In this document: positions 53,832-64,000 of the stretch, in pieces | Layout of the letters: every line of letters begins with the position of its first letter | Numbering within the stretch: position 1 is the first letter of the stretch | Source: Gloeocapsopsis sp. IPPAS B-1203 | GTDB lineage: Bacteria > Cyanobacteriota > Cyanobacteriia > Cyanobacteriales > Chroococcidiopsidaceae | Length of the DNA stretch: 64,000 nt | NCBI RefSeq assembly: GCF_002749975.1 | Contig: NZ_PEIG01000002.1 | Coordinates: 434,001 to 498,000, forward strand | Direction of reading: 5' to 3' | Notes under the pieces: model-generated | Database searches by the model: none | What the model was told of the DNA's origin: nothing | Seen by the model: only the letters and a program-made list of their open reading frames with translations | Program-made: the position numbers and the translations under genes

Positions 53832-54644
53832 ATGACACAACAGCTAACACAACACACTTCATTATGGATTGAGCGATTAGCGCGATTTGGTCTTGCTGCT
53901 AAGGGTGTCGTTTACGGTATTGTAGGATTGCTAGCCGCGCAAGCCGCATTTGGTACTGGAGGAAGAACGACAGATACTGAAGGTGCTTTGCAAACAATCA
54001 TCAACCAGCCGTTTGGTCAACTTTTACTCGCGGTTGTGGCAATTGGTTTAATGGGATACGTATTGTGGCGGTTTGTCCAAGCTATCAAAGATCCAGAAAA
54101 CAAAGGCAGTGATGCGAAAGGGATTTTACAGCGAATTGGTTATGCGACAACTGGTGTCATTTATGCAGGTTTAGCGTTGAGTGCGGTTAAATTAATTCTA
54201 GGTTCTGGTGGTAGTAGCAGCGATTCAACGCAAGATTGGACTGCACGTTTACTCGCGCAGCCTTTTGGACAATGGCTAGTCGGAACTGGTGGTGCGTTTG
54301 TGATTGGTATGGGTTTTTATCAATTTTATCGAGCATTTACGGCTAAATTTCGTAAAAAACTCGATTTACACGAATTAAGCGATACCGAACAAATGTGGAT
54401 TATCACGATCGCTCGATTTGGTTTGTTCGCGCGTGGTGTAGTATTTTGTGTCATCGGCTTTTTCTTAATTCAAGCCGCACGTCAATCGGATGCTAGTGAA
54501 GTGCGAGGCTTGGGTGAAGCGTTACAAGCACTTGCACAACAACCTTATGGTTCCTGGATTTTGGGTATTGTTGCCCTCGGTTTAGTTGCTTACGGTATTA
54601 ATATGATTGTTCAGGCGCGTTATCGTCGGATTATGGCAACTTGA
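53832..54644 (+). CDS. DUF1206 membrane protein
   Basis: 270 aa. Three copies of a two-helix module, each starting with an R.GLA(A/R)KG(V)VY-type motif: ARFGLAAKGVVYGIVG near 17-32, RIGYATTGVIYAGLA near 103, ARFGLFARGVVFCVIG near 193. Modules also share PFG/PYGQ. DUF1206 is an integral membrane family of six helices with unknown function. It is divergent from the hydrolase gene and is first in a plus-strand run with the two downstream genes (6-bp gaps). Confidence 0.88.
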   Translation: MTQQLTQHTSLWIERLARFGLAAKGVVYGIVGLLAAQAAFGTGGRTTDTEGALQTIINQPFGQLLLAVVAIGLMGYVLWRFVQAIKDPENKGSDAKGILQRIGYATTGVIYAGLALSAVKLILGSGGSSSDSTQDWTARLLAQPFGQWLVGTGGAFVIGMGFYQFYRAFTAKFRKKLDLHELSDTEQMWIITIARFGLFARGVVFCVIGFFLIQAARQSDASEVRGLGEALQALAQQPYGSWILGIVALGLVAYGINMIVQARYRRIMAT

Positions 54645-54650
54645 AGAATA

Positions 54651-55757
54651 ATGGCAATTCGAGGTATTTGGATAACTAATACTGATAGTCAGGTGCTGCA
54701 TTCGCGGCAAAATATTGCTGAAGCAATGGCATTTTTGGCACAGACAGGATTTAATGTTGTGTTTCCCGATGTTTGGAATAAAGGATTTACGCTTTACCCT
54801 AGCCCAATTATGCGATCGCTGTTTGATGTAGAAATCGACCCACGGTATCAAGGTAGAGATCCCCTGGCGGAAATTATTGTCGAGGCGCGGCGAGTTGGAA
54901 TCAAAGTGATTCCGTGGTTTGAATATGGTTTTGCTAGTTCCTATAATTCTAATGGCGGGATGATTCTAGCAAAGAAACCAGAATGGGCGGCGCGGGATAT
55001 TAACGGTAATTTACTTAAAAAGAATGGCTTTGAGTGGATGAATGCACTTGACCCTCAGGTGCAAGAGTTTATGTTAAATTTGGTGCTGGAAGTCGTCAGA
55101 AACTACGATGTTGACGGCATTCAAGGCGACGATCGCTTACCTGCATTACCTTGTGAAGGTGGTTATGATGCAAGTACTGTAGAGCGTTATCGTCAAACTT
55201 TTAATTGTCATCCGCCGCAGAATTCAAAAGATCCTCAATGGCTACAGTGGCGGGCTAATATTTTAACAAACTTTTTAGCACGTCTTTACCAAAAAGTCAA
55301 GGCTATTAATTCTAATTTGATAGTATCGTTGTCTCCTAACATCTATGACTGGGGACTCAAAGAATACCTCCAAGACTCTAAAACTTGGTTAGAACGTGGT
55401 TTAGTTGACATCATCCATCCCCAAATTTATCGCCGCGACTTTGCAAGTTACAAACAAGTTGTCGATCGCGTCACGCAGCAGTTGAATCACGAACAGTTAG
55501 CAAAACTGTCACCAGGAATTTTAATTAAGCTGGGTTCTTATCGCATAAGTGCAGAATATTTGCGACAGGCGATCGCCTACAATCGCAGTCGTGGTATTTC
55601 AGGGGAAGTTTTCTTCTTTTACGAAGGGCTACGCGAAAATAATGACGCTTTAGGAAAAGTATTGCAATCGCTTCCGTATAATAATTACAGCGAACAACCT
55701 GGATCAAATTTAAGAGGAATTCAAAGTCTATTTCGGTTCCTCCAAAATCGTTTTTGA
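54651..55757 (+). CDS. GHL10-type glycosyl hydrolase-like protein
   Basis: 368 aa. A TIM barrel of the glycosyl hydrolase-like 10 family (DUF4015/DUF187 type), with MRGIWITN-like start, FNVVFPDVWNKGFTLYPS, EARRVGIKVIPWFEYGF, WMNALDPQVQEFMLNLVLEVVRNYDVDGIQGDDRLP (an acidic cluster near 165-172), and LVDIIHPQIYRRD near 253. Substrate and activity unknown. Between the DUF1206 and DUF2358 genes with 6-bp gaps, so an operon. No signal peptide, odd for a wall enzyme. Confidence 0.83.
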   Translation: MAIRGIWITNTDSQVLHSRQNIAEAMAFLAQTGFNVVFPDVWNKGFTLYPSPIMRSLFDVEIDPRYQGRDPLAEIIVEARRVGIKVIPWFEYGFASSYNSNGGMILAKKPEWAARDINGNLLKKNGFEWMNALDPQVQEFMLNLVLEVVRNYDVDGIQGDDRLPALPCEGGYDASTVERYRQTFNCHPPQNSKDPQWLQWRANILTNFLARLYQKVKAINSNLIVSLSPNIYDWGLKEYLQDSKTWLERGLVDIIHPQIYRRDFASYKQVVDRVTQQLNHEQLAKLSPGILIKLGSYRISAEYLRQAIAYNRSRGISGEVFFFYEGLRENNDALGKVLQSLPYNNYSEQPGSNLRGIQSLFRFLQNRF

Positions 55758-55763
55758 AACGTA

Positions 55764-56207
55764 ATGAATGTAGAATATCAATCGCAAATCACCAAAGTCA
55801 TTGCCATACTCAAACAAGATTTACCTACTCTTTTTGAGCAAGATATCTCTTACGACATTTATACTCAAGATATCTACTTTCAAGATCCCGTTAATAAATT
55901 CAAAGGTAAATTAAACTACCGAATTATCTTTTGGACTTTACGATTTCACAGTCAGCTATTTTTTACTGAGATCCACTTCGATCTGCATGACGTATATCAA
56001 GCACAAGCAGATACTATTATTGCTAATTGGACAGTACGAGGTACATTGCGCGTACCCTGGAAAGCATACATACTCTTCAATGGTTACTCAACCTACAAAC
56101 TTACTGAAGAGGGTTTAATATACGAACACGTAGATTGCTGGGATCGCAAACCCAGCGAAATTTTACGGCAGTTTTTTCAAAAAGGCAAAAGCCAAGTGAG
56201 AGAATAG
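55764..56207 (+). CDS. DUF2358 protein (NTF2-like fold)
   Basis: 147 aa. DUF2358 is common in cyanobacteria and plastids; its shape (YDIYTQDIYFQDPVNKFKGKLNYRIIFWTLRFHSQLFF ... TVRGTLRVPWKAYILFNG) is that of an NTF2/SnoaL-like cone. No catalytic residue is diagnostic. Third gene of a plus-strand operon. Confidence 0.85.
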   Translation: MNVEYQSQITKVIAILKQDLPTLFEQDISYDIYTQDIYFQDPVNKFKGKLNYRIIFWTLRFHSQLFFTEIHFDLHDVYQAQADTIIANWTVRGTLRVPWKAYILFNGYSTYKLTEEGLIYEHVDCWDRKPSEILRQFFQKGKSQVRE

Positions 56208-56214
56208 TCGTTAA

Positions 56215-56355
56215 CTATTTGCCTTGGCTCAAGCGAATGTGTTCCATAATCTGCTGCTTGCGCTGATCTGAATAAATCGGAGTTTTGATAAACTCGCCTT
56301 TGCTGCGAGCAATGTGTTCCATAATACGCTTTTGACGGTCAGTCATTTCAGCCAT
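56215..56355 (-). CDS. Small protein with a duplicated 14-residue motif
   Basis: 46 aa starting MAEMTDRQKRIMEHIARSKG. The segments RQKRIMEHIARSKG and RKQQIMEHIRLSQG are two copies of the same helix-turn unit. Basic, soluble. It overlaps nothing and ends eight bases before the DUF2358 stop on the other strand. Not recognised, but such a neat internal repeat is unlikely by chance. Confidence 0.65.
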   Translation of the reverse strand: MAEMTDRQKRIMEHIARSKGEFIKTPIYSDQRKQQIMEHIRLSQGK

Positions 56356-56524
56356 AGTGCTTTAATTTGGTAGTTTAGTGTAGATAACTATTTACATTAG
56401 TTAATATTAGCGCATTTTTATAAGAAAATGATGTGATTAAACAAACCTTACTAGACACAGAGAACACAGAGGAAAGAGCTAAAGAGAGATATTTCATAAA
56501 TATCTGAGTTTATGTAGAGAACTG

Positions 56525-57064
56525 TTAATTAGTGACTCCGGCTTGTTGTAATGCTTGTGTTAACATTTCTGTGAGATTTAAAGTTTCAGCCCACTGAGTT
56601 AAATAATTGATATCAAGTTTATCAGCTTGAATCTTTAATACTCCTAAAACATCACGCCATTGTCTATCTGAAACTCCGCCACCCATACGATACCAAATGA
56701 TTTGTAAAATAATATCTTCTGCAGAAGGTAGCCAAGCTTATCTTTCAGGATTTTGAGTAATAATTAACTGCTGACGCCGTTGCATTTCAGATTTAGCTAA
56801 GGGGTGATTCGATAATAAAAAAATGTCTGCTTTTTGCATACTTTCTAGATGAATTACATTAAATGAAGACTGGCATTCAATTGCTTCTGTCACCATTCCT
56901 TCATCAATAAAAAAATCCTTACCCATTGCTACCAACAAAGGCGACACATGAGCAAGCTGTTTTTTCCAAACAGGCATATTCCGAAAAGCCCGCATTAAAA
57001 ACTTATCAACTTCAGGATGAGTATCCCTTGATTGCGGTTGATATCCAGCACGAAAAACTCCCAT
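56525..57064 (-). pseudogene. Chimeric nucleotidyltransferase pseudogene
   Basis: Frame from 57064: MGVFRAGYQPQSRDTHPEVD...MPVWKK is like the start of the small partner gene often found beside DUF6036/AbiEii-type nucleotidyltransferases. It then becomes the middle of the nucleotidyltransferase (GKDFFIDEGMVTEAIECQSSFNVIHLESMQKADIFLL). A TAA at 56740-56738 interrupts, after which the same frame continues (AWLPSAEDIILQIIWYRMGGGVSDRQWRDVLGVLK) to the stop at 56525. The N-terminal catalytic half is missing. A deletion fused two genes and a nonsense codon followed. Confidence 0.65.
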
Positions 57065-57098
57065 ATATATTTTCTCTGCGCCTCTGCGGTTTTTCTCT

Positions 57099-60065
57099 TC
57101 ACTTTGGTGGATGCTGCTGCAAAACCTGCTTAATATATTGCCCCGTATGAGATCGTGAATTTTCTGCTACCGCCTCCGGCGTACCTACAGCAACCAACTC
57201 CCCTCCTTTATCACCACCTTCTGGACCCAAATCAATAATCCAATCGCTGCAACGAATCACATCTAAATTGTGTTCAATTACTAAAATTGAATTGCCTTTG
57301 TCAACCAAACGTTGCAAAACATCTAATAATTTATGCACGTCATAAAACGATAAACCTGTTGTCGGTTCATCAATTAAATACAAAGTTTTTCCTGTGGCGC
57401 GGCGCGACAACTCAGTTGCTAATTTCACTCGTTGTGCTTCACCACCAGATAAGGTTGTTGCAGGTTGCCCAAGTTTGATATATCCCAAACCAACATCGAC
57501 TAATGTTTGCAATCGTGTAAAAGCTTTAGGAATATTTTGGAAAACTTCTAAGCTTTCCTCCACTGTCATATCAAGAACATCAGCAATCGATTTTTCTTTA
57601 TATTTAACTTGCAATGTTTCGCGGTTATATCGCGCACCTTTACATACTTCACATTGCACATAAACATCAGGAAGAAAGTTCATTTCAATGACATTGACAC
57701 CTTGTCCGCCACAAGCCTCACAGCGTCCGCCTTTGACGTTAAATGAAAATTGTCCTGGCTTATAACCGCGTGCTTTTGCTTCAATTGTTTGACTAAAAAC
57801 GTCGCGAATCGCATCAAAAACACCTGTATAAGTAGCAGGGTTAGAACGCGGTGTCCGTCCAATGGGAGATTGATCGATAACGATCGCCTTATCAACTGCG
57901 TCCAATCCCTCCACCGTCTCTATATGTTGTGGAAATGGAACTTTACGTGTTAAGTGATGCTGTAAAGCAGGATAAAGCAGTTCGTTAATCAGTGTCGATT
58001 TACCGGAACCAGAAACCCCAGTTACGCAGACAAGTTTACCAAGGGGAATCTCAACATCGATATTTCTTAAGTTATTGCGGTAGGCGTTTTTCATCACCAG
58101 CGATCGCCCGTTACCTTCGCGTCGTTGTGCGGGTGTTGCGATCGCCTGTCGTCCTGATAAATATGCACCTGTTAGTGAATCTGGGGCTGCGAGTAATGCT
58201 TGCAAGTCCCCTTGGGCAATAATACTACCACCATGAATTCCCGCACCAGGACCAATATCAACAACATGATCCGCCGCACGGATTGTTTCTTCATCGTGTT
58301 CGACAACAATTAAGGTATTACCCAAATCGCGCAATCGAGTTAAAGTTCGTAGCAAGCGCCCGTTGTCACGTTGATGCAAGCCAATACTCGGTTCATCTAA
58401 AACATAGAGTACGCCTGTAAGTCCTGAACCGATCTGAGTCGCTAAGCGAATGCGTTGCGCCTCTCCTCCTGAAAGTGTCATCGCTGGACGATCTAATGTC
58501 AGGTAATCTAACCCTACATCCAAAAGAAACTGCAAGCGGGCTTTAACTTCACGCAATACCAAATCAGCAATTTGCATTTGGCGATCGCTCAATTCTAAAT
58601 TATGAATGCGCTGCTGACAATCGCGAATCGAAACTCCGGTAAGGTCGAGAATGCGGTATTGTCCTAAACGAACTGCGATCGCTTCTGGCTTCAAACGCTG
58701 TCCTTGACAGACTTCACACGGTTGGTAAACTAAATACTGTTCAAGTTTTTGTTTAATCAGTTCTGAAGCATCATTATATTGCCGCTGTAAAATTGGGATA
58801 GCACCTGTGTAACGGCGATAGTCATTGCGATCGTGATTCCAGATCGGTTGTTCTGCGCCGTGTAAAATAACGTGTTGTTGTTCAGGGGTTAAGTTTTTCC
58901 ACAGAGTTTTCAGTTCAAAATTAAAAGCTTGCCCGACACTATAAAGTAAAGAAAGATAGTAAGAATTGTCTTTTTCTGACCAAGGTGCGATCGCGGCATA
59001 TACAGGTTGTGCGGGATCGGGAACGACTAATTCTGGTGAGAATGTCCGTAAGCTACCTAATCCATGACAATGGGGACACGCACCGTAAGGCGAATTAAAA
59101 GAAAATAACCGTGGTGAGAGTTCTTCCATCACTGCGCCATGTTCAGGACAGGCAAAGTTTTCGGAAAAGACAATTTCTTTTTCTAGAGGTGATGTCACAT
59201 ACGCTGTAGATTCCTCTGCGGCTTTTATCTGCGTTGCAGTAGGATGCATAATGACATTAGTATCTGCCTCGGAGCGATCGAGAATCTCAATAACGGCAAT
59301 TCCCTCAGAACGTCTCAAACAAGTTGTCAGCGAATCAGTCAGACGTTCTGCAATCCCTGTTTTTTTAACTAATCGGTCAATAACAACTTCAATATTGTGC
59401 GTTTGATTTTTATCGAGTTCAATCGAGTCACTGAGTTCGCGGACTTCCCCATTAATCCGCACGCGGGCAAAACCTTCGGAAGCAAGGCTAGATAATAGTT
59501 TACGATGTGTCCCTTTTTTTCCACGCACTACAGGGGCGAGAATCTGAAAGCGGGTGCGATCGGGTAATTCCATAATGCGATCGCACATCTCATCAATTGT
59601 CTGCGGTGCAATTGAGCGATCGCAAATTGGACAATGCGGTTTACCAGCACGTCCGAACAATAACCGCAAGTAATCGTAAATTTCTGTTACAGTACCAACT
59701 GTAGAACGCGGATTGTGGGAAGTTGATTTTTGATCGATAGAAATCGCTGGACTTAAGCCTTCGATCGCTTCAACATCAGGCTTATCAAGTTGTCCTAAAA
59801 ATTGGCGTGCGTAAGCACTGAGAGATTCTACATAACGCCGCTGTCCTTCAGCAAAAATTGTATCAAACGCCAAAGAAGATTTACCGGAACCGGATACACC
59901 AGTGAACACGATCAAGCGATCGCGGGGTAACTCTAAATCAAGATTTTTGAGATTATGCTGTCTAGCCCCACGGATACGGATCGTATTCTGACTAGCGCGG
60001 TTAACACCAAGGAGACGATGCCCATTTGCATCCAGCGTGTCTAAGGTTTCAGCAGGGTGAGACAT
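57099..60065 (-). CDS. uvrA: Excinuclease ABC subunit A
   Basis: 988 aa, the usual UvrA length. Damage-recognition ATPase of nucleotide-excision repair. Two ABC ATPase halves with Walker [12 protein letters not shown] near 57-67 and [11 protein letters not shown] near 675-685, ABC signatures LSGGEAQR near 540 and 880, and zinc-finger cysteine pairs ([30 protein letters not shown] with [10 protein letters not shown]). It works with UvrB and UvrC, not in this window. Cytosolic. Confidence 0.96.
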   Translation of the reverse strand: MSHPAETLDTLDANGHRLLGVNRASQNTIRIRGARQHNLKNLDLELPRDRLIVFTGVSGSGKSSLAFDTIFAEGQRRYVESLSAYARQFLGQLDKPDVEAIEGLSPAISIDQKSTSHNPRSTVGTVTEIYDYLRLLFGRAGKPHCPICDRSIAPQTIDEMCDRIMELPDRTRFQILAPVVRGKKGTHRKLLSSLASEGFARVRINGEVRELSDSIELDKNQTHNIEVVIDRLVKKTGIAERLTDSLTTCLRRSEGIAVIEILDRSEADTNVIMHPTATQIKAAEESTAYVTSPLEKEIVFSENFACPEHGAVMEELSPRLFSFNSPYGACPHCHGLGSLRTFSPELVVPDPAQPVYAAIAPWSEKDNSYYLSLLYSVGQAFNFELKTLWKNLTPEQQHVILHGAEQPIWNHDRNDYRRYTGAIPILQRQYNDASELIKQKLEQYLVYQPCEVCQGQRLKPEAIAVRLGQYRILDLTGVSIRDCQQRIHNLELSDRQMQIADLVLREVKARLQFLLDVGLDYLTLDRPAMTLSGGEAQRIRLATQIGSGLTGVLYVLDEPSIGLHQRDNGRLLRTLTRLRDLGNTLIVVEHDEETIRAADHVVDIGPGAGIHGGSIIAQGDLQALLAAPDSLTGAYLSGRQAIATPAQRREGNGRSLVMKNAYRNNLRNIDVEIPLGKLVCVTGVSGSGKSTLINELLYPALQHHLTRKVPFPQHIETVEGLDAVDKAIVIDQSPIGRTPRSNPATYTGVFDAIRDVFSQTIEAKARGYKPGQFSFNVKGGRCEACGGQGVNVIEMNFLPDVYVQCEVCKGARYNRETLQVKYKEKSIADVLDMTVEESLEVFQNIPKAFTRLQTLVDVGLGYIKLGQPATTLSGGEAQRVKLATELSRRATGKTLYLIDEPTTGLSFYDVHKLLDVLQRLVDKGNSILVIEHNLDVIRCSDWIIDLGPEGGDKGGELVAVGTPEAVAENSRSHTGQYIKQVLQQHPPK

Positions 60066-60237
60066 GAGGCAGAGGAAAAACCATTGCTTAATGATTTTAG
60101 CGTTGCCTTCTAGTTAGCGGTTAATGAGATGTTATTTTCAGCTTCTCTCTTCATGCAGCAAGCTTGTTTTATATACGATATGGGTTAATTTGTCTATGCC
60201 TTGTTACAAATGAAAGAATTAACAGCAATAGAATTGT

Positions 60238-62823
60238 CTATACAGAGTCCTGAATAAGACTACTAACAGGCAGATATAGTGTAAAGCAGCTACCACGTCC
60301 TATTTCTGAAGTGACTGTAATATCTCCACCATGTAGTCGTGCTAATCTGCGTGAAAGCGCCAAGCCTAAGCCAGTACCTTCGTATTTACGATTTAAGCCA
60401 CTATCAAGTTGCTGAAAAGGTTGAAATAAATTTGGTAAATCTTCGGCTGTAATCCCTATTCCGGTATCAATAACAGAGAACGTAATAAAATCTGAAGTTT
60501 TACTGACTTTAAGTGACACACTTCCTGCTTGAGTAAACTTGACTGCGTTATTCATAAGATTGAAAAGAATTTGTTTGAGGCGACGTTTGTCTGCTGTGCA
60601 AGTTGTCGCTTCTGGTTGAATAATTAATGATAATTGCAATTTCCTTCTTTGGGCTTTTTCCTGAACGAGAGACAAACACTCTTGAGAAACTTCTTCAACA
60701 GATAGCATTTCAAGTGTGAGATCTTCTTTTCCTGCTTCAATTTTTGATAAATCTAAAAGATCGTTAATTAACTCTAATAAATGTTCTCCAGAAGAATAAA
60801 TTAATGAGACATATTGTTGCTGTTTTTCATTCAGTTGTCCAAAAATTTGTTTGAGTAGGAGGTTAGAAAAACCGATAATTCCTGTTAGGGGAGTACGCAG
60901 TTCATGGCTCATGTTAGCAAGAAAGTCAGTTTTTGCGCGATCAGCAGCTTCTGAGAGGAGTTTCTCCTGCTCTAACTCTTGCGTGCGTTCTTTAACTAAT
61001 TGTTCTAGGCGTTCGTAACTTTGGGCATTGTAAAGTGCGATCGCTGCTTGATTTGCAATACGTTGTAGAAGTTGAATTTCCTCTGGGGTAAATGTCCGGC
61101 GAGTTGTAGTTGTTTGCAGCGATAATCCGCCAAAAAACTGATCCCGAATAAAAATTGGCACTCGCAACTCAGAACGAAGTTGTGCTGTTTGAACAAAGTG
61201 TTTTCGTTTAGAATCAACATTAATTTCTGCAAAATTAGGGACATGAAAAACTCGATAGTAAGAAGCATAATGAGTTGGATTCAGTAATTCAATATACTCA
61301 GATATTGGTACTTGCCAATTTAAAACAGAAACAACTTGTACATTTGTCCGCCACTCTTTGATAACACGAATGTGAGTTGTATTAACTGCAAAAATAATAA
61401 CGCGATCGACAGCAAAACCTTCACCTGTTAGGTTAACAATTTCTTGTAAAATATGCTCAGGGTCGAGGCTAGAATTAAGTGATTGACTAATATAATTGAG
61501 GAGGTGTTCGCGCGATGCTTGTTGTTGTACTTGGTTAAAAAGTTGTGCTTGTTGAAGAGCGATCGCTACTTGTGTTGCTAACTTCTCAATCAAATCAATT
61601 TCACTCAGTTGCCATTGTCGCGATCGCGAACATTGATGTACTGCTAATAATCCCCAGGCATAGTCACCTTGTAAAATAGGGACAACCAAGCGAGCTTTGA
61701 CGTGCAATCGTTGCAGTAATGTGGCAAATTTAGGATCAATGTTTGCTTGAGCAAGATTATTAATTTGTTGAACACAGCCACGCTGACATTCTGCCTGAGT
61801 TTCTTGAAACCAAGTGCCGCGAATTTGAATCTCAGGATCTAAAGGCCAATTAGCATCTACAGACGCTGCGACAATTTTGCCATTACGATTATCCTCGAAA
61901 CGAAAGATCATGACGCGATCTGCGTACAGAAATTGCCGAACTTCTGCAACAGTTGTGCTGAGAATTTCATCTAAGTTGAGTGATTGGCGAATTCGAGTCG
62001 CAATAGCACTGAGTAGGCGATCGCATTCGGCTTGTTGCTGAAATTGAATTTCAACTTGCTTGCGTGCAGTCACATTGCGGATAATTCCCTCAAGCGCAAT
62101 TAACGCTCCATCATCGTAGATTGTCACATTGCTTTGTTCTGTCCAAACGATGGCTCCATCTTGGCGAATCCAGCGCAGAATGAGTGGTTGAGGCATTTCT
62201 CCATCAAGCGATCGCAGCCATAACGGTTGATCGCCTGGATGAACAATTTGTGAAATCAACAACGGATTGTTGTAACATTCTTGCGGCGTATAACCTGTCA
62301 CTCTAGTAACGGCAGGACTAATGTAATCAAAGCCTGGAGTTGGAGTAAAGCGATAGCGGTAAATAATATCTTGAGCATTATCAGCAAGTCGGCGAAATCG
62401 TTCTTCACTTTCTTGCAAAGCAATTTCAGCTTGGCGCTTTTGATCGCGGAGCATTTTTTGGTCAACAGCTTGTTTAATCGCCTCGCCTAACCGAACCAAA
62501 CGATCTTTGAGTAAGTAATCAGCTGCCCCTTGCTTCATACACTCGACAGCAACTTCTTCGCTAACACTGCCTGTGACAACAATCAATGGAATATCTAATC
62601 CTTGTTGCTGCAATATCTGTAAAGCTTGTAGCGCGCTAAATTGCGGCATTCCATAATCTGAGATGATCGCATCCCATGTCTGACTTAAGCAGATGAGATA
62701 ATCTCCTGCAGTTTCTACGCGCTGCCATTGCGGTTCAATGCCACAAGAACGAAGTTCGTACAGCATGAGTTCCGCGTCGCTCAGTGAGTCCTCTACAATC
62801 AAAATCCGCAATAAAGTGGACAT
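60238..62823 (-). CDS. Receiver-PAS-GAF-GAF histidine kinase
   Basis: 861 aa. N-terminal receiver (1-125) with phosphorylation site Asp56 (IISDYGMPQ), a PAS domain (about 140-260, [27 protein letters not shown]), two GAF domains (about 270-430 and 440-600), then HisKA with the conserved histidine near 640 ([20 protein letters not shown]) and HATPase ([43 protein letters not shown]). No chromophore-binding cysteine motif is obvious. Last gene of a three-gene operon, 6 bp after the receiver gene. Likely receives phosphate from the upstream kinase or acts as a sensor. Confidence 0.9.
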   Translation of the reverse strand: MSTLLRILIVEDSLSDAELMLYELRSCGIEPQWQRVETAGDYLICLSQTWDAIISDYGMPQFSALQALQILQQQGLDIPLIVVTGSVSEEVAVECMKQGAADYLLKDRLVRLGEAIKQAVDQKMLRDQKRQAEIALQESEERFRRLADNAQDIIYRYRFTPTPGFDYISPAVTRVTGYTPQECYNNPLLISQIVHPGDQPLWLRSLDGEMPQPLILRWIRQDGAIVWTEQSNVTIYDDGALIALEGIIRNVTARKQVEIQFQQQAECDRLLSAIATRIRQSLNLDEILSTTVAEVRQFLYADRVMIFRFEDNRNGKIVAASVDANWPLDPEIQIRGTWFQETQAECQRGCVQQINNLAQANIDPKFATLLQRLHVKARLVVPILQGDYAWGLLAVHQCSRSRQWQLSEIDLIEKLATQVAIALQQAQLFNQVQQQASREHLLNYISQSLNSSLDPEHILQEIVNLTGEGFAVDRVIIFAVNTTHIRVIKEWRTNVQVVSVLNWQVPISEYIELLNPTHYASYYRVFHVPNFAEINVDSKRKHFVQTAQLRSELRVPIFIRDQFFGGLSLQTTTTRRTFTPEEIQLLQRIANQAAIALYNAQSYERLEQLVKERTQELEQEKLLSEAADRAKTDFLANMSHELRTPLTGIIGFSNLLLKQIFGQLNEKQQQYVSLIYSSGEHLLELINDLLDLSKIEAGKEDLTLEMLSVEEVSQECLSLVQEKAQRRKLQLSLIIQPEATTCTADKRRLKQILFNLMNNAVKFTQAGSVSLKVSKTSDFITFSVIDTGIGITAEDLPNLFQPFQQLDSGLNRKYEGTGLGLALSRRLARLHGGDITVTSEIGRGSCFTLYLPVSSLIQDSV

Positions 62824-62829
62824 AATTTT

Positions 62830-63273
62830 TTAAGATACCGGAGGTTGATTCAGCAGCCGCCAATACAAACCTAACTGTCGTACAGCCTCCGTGAACTGCT
62901 CAAAGTCCACTGGTTTTACGATGTAGCTATTGACTCCTAACTGATAACTTTCAACGATGTCGCGCTCTTCGCTTGAAGATGTGAGAACGACGACAGGAAT
63001 AACGCGAGTGCGGGGGTCAGATTTAATTTTCTGGAGAACTTCTAATCCATCAACTTTTGGCAGTTTAAGATCGAGAAGAATGACCCGAGGACCATTATCC
63101 ATTGAGCGGTGTGCATAGCTGCCAGTACAAAATATAAAATCGAGGGCTTCTGCACCATCTCGCACGACCTCGATATGATTTGTGAGGTGACTACTTTTAA
63201 GTGAATGAAGTGTCAGTTCTGCATCACACGGATTATCTTCAACCAGCAAAATTTCAACGGCACTATCTCTCAT
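62830..63273 (-). CDS. Single-domain response regulator (receiver)
   Basis: 147 aa from ATG at 63273. A longer frame starts at 63372, but it overlaps the upstream kinase and lacks family resemblance. Stand-alone CheY-like receiver: [20 protein letters not shown], phosphorylation Asp in [13 protein letters not shown], and [13 protein letters not shown] with the conserved Thr/Ser and K in YIVKPVDF. No output domain. Likely partner of the kinase directly upstream (10-bp gap). Confidence 0.92.
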   Translation of the reverse strand: MRDSAVEILLVEDNPCDAELTLHSLKSSHLTNHIEVVRDGAEALDFIFCTGSYAHRSMDNGPRVILLDLKLPKVDGLEVLQKIKSDPRTRVIPVVVLTSSSEERDIVESYQLGVNSYIVKPVDFEQFTEAVRQLGLYWRLLNQPPVS

Positions 63274-63283
63274 CAATATCGCC

Positions 63284-64000
63284 TCACAAAGTAAAGTAGA
63301 AAGTTGCACCGCGATCAACTTCTGCTGCTGCCCAAACACGCCCCCCATGACGGTGAATAATACGCTGTACAATAGCTAAGCCTACGCCTGTTCCTTCGTA
63401 TTCTTCTGCACGATGCAGCCGCTGAAAGACACCAAAAAGTTTATGGGCATATTGCATATCAAAACCGACACCATTGTCTTTGACAAAATAAACATGCTGT
63501 CCGGAAGGAATTGACGATGCATCACTTTCTTGCAGACAACCAACAGTGATGTGCGCAACATCATTTTTGTGCGTATACTTGAAAGCATTCGATAATAAAT
63601 TTACCCAGACTTGTTTAAGTAAAGCAGGATCGGCTTCACACACAGGCAACTGTTCAATCGTCATTTTGACTTGTCGGTTTTGTTGTTCGGCTAAATCTTT
63701 TAGTACTTGATGCACGATCGCACTCGGTTCAATGCGTTGTTTTTTTAAAGGCGCGCGACTCAGCCGTGAAAATGTCAGTAGATCGTCAATTAAGCATCCC
63801 ATTTGCTGCGCATTAGCTTGTACCAATTGCAAGTAGCGTTGCGCATCGGCAGTTAATTGCGGCGTACAATCTTTTAAAAGAATCCGCGAAAAGCCATTGA
63901 TGGCGCGTAATGGTGCGCGTAAATCGTGCGATACCGAATAGGAAAAGGCTTCTAGTTCTTTGTTGGCTGTTTCGAGTTCCGCCGCCCGATTTTGCAAGTC
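63284..64000 (-). CDS. Histidine kinase, 5' end outside the window
   Basis: The visible 237 residues are the kinase core: HisKA ([27 protein letters not shown], with the conserved histidine in HDLRAP) and HATPase ([58 protein letters not shown]). The preceding residues ([16 protein letters not shown]) are coiled-coil linker, so a sensor domain probably precedes them beyond 64000. The type resembles phytochrome-family kinases, but the sensor is not seen. First gene of the operon with the receiver and the hybrid kinase. Confidence 0.88.
   Translation of the reverse strand, partial: DLQNRAAELETANKELEAFSYSVSHDLRAPLRAINGFSRILLKDCTPQLTADAQRYLQLVQANAQQMGCLIDDLLTFSRLSRAPLKKQRIEPSAIVHQVLKDLAEQQNRQVKMTIEQLPVCEADPALLKQVWVNLLSNAFKYTHKNDVAHITVGCLQESDASSIPSGQHVYFVKDNGVGFDMQYAHKLFGVFQRLHRAEEYEGTGVGLAIVQRIIHRHGGRVWAAAEVDRGATFYFTL

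Noticed and set aside
1-64000. tRNA, rRNA and CRISPR signals
   Set aside because: No TPsiC-like GGTTCGA block with matching acceptor stem, no conserved rRNA stretch and no regularly spaced repeat array was found by reading both strands; a tRNAscan run would be more sensitive.

Overview
The window is cyanobacterial chromosome. HIP1 octamers (GCGATCGC) are scattered through genes on both strands. Several genes are cyanobacterial or plastid-lineage: Psb34, a Tab2/Atab2 homologue, a CruA/CruP-type carotenoid cyclase, a ThiO-ThiG fusion and an FtsH3-like protease. UvsE, three stress-type PRC/DUF2382 proteins and the repeat families would suit a desiccation- or UV-tolerant Chroococcidiopsis/Gloeocapsopsis-type organism, but that placement is inference. 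No rRNA, tRNA, CRISPR array or complete insertion sequence was seen.

Layout. 1-5.6 kb: an RTX protein with an inserted SGNH esterase, a Rieske-AIF oxidoreductase, a class I fructose-bisphosphate aldolase and a Tat-exported aldo/keto reductase. 5.66-9.0 kb: what I read as a decayed chromosomal integron. Minus-strand cassettes (Uma2 nuclease, ABM-like protein, membrane protein, MazEF-type toxin-antitoxin, unknown gene) alternate with three attC-like sites and face a divergent fragment of an integron integrase. 9.0-16.5 kb: mtnP, an acidic protein, tab2, glgP, avtA, rimM and a GNAT. 17-26.5 kb: an UPF0718 permease with its TIGR03943 partner, cell-surface and coiled-coil proteins, a carotenoid cyclase and a PAP2 phosphatase. 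26.7-33.9 kb: a cyclooxygenase-like haem peroxidase, uvsE, a short Hsp70, a pentapeptide-repeat protein and eda. 34.2-37.8 kb: three related DUF2382 genes. 38-46 kb: ftsH, a class IV aminotransferase that seems to start at AUU, cimA, a ferredoxin and thiO-thiG.

46-50.8 kb is a broken siderophore-uptake locus. A TonB-dependent receptor is frameshifted and fused in frame to a periplasmic iron-binding protein. An AraC/PchR-type regulator lies upstream with a likely operator, and a second binding-protein gene is in ruins. 51-57 kb holds psb34, a 3-hydroxyisobutyrate dehydrogenase-type enzyme, an alpha/beta hydrolase, DUF1206, GHL10 and DUF2358 genes, a tiny gene with an internal repeat, and a chimeric nucleotidyltransferase pseudogene. 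The right end holds uvrA and a tight two-component operon (kinase, receiver, receiver-PAS-GAF-GAF-kinase) that runs off the window.

The strongest candidates for further attention are the integron relic, the receptor/binding-protein fusion, the cyclooxygenase-like protein with a changed distal histidine, the AUU start and the heptamer repeats at both ends of cimA. All calls come from reading the sequence; no database search was run.
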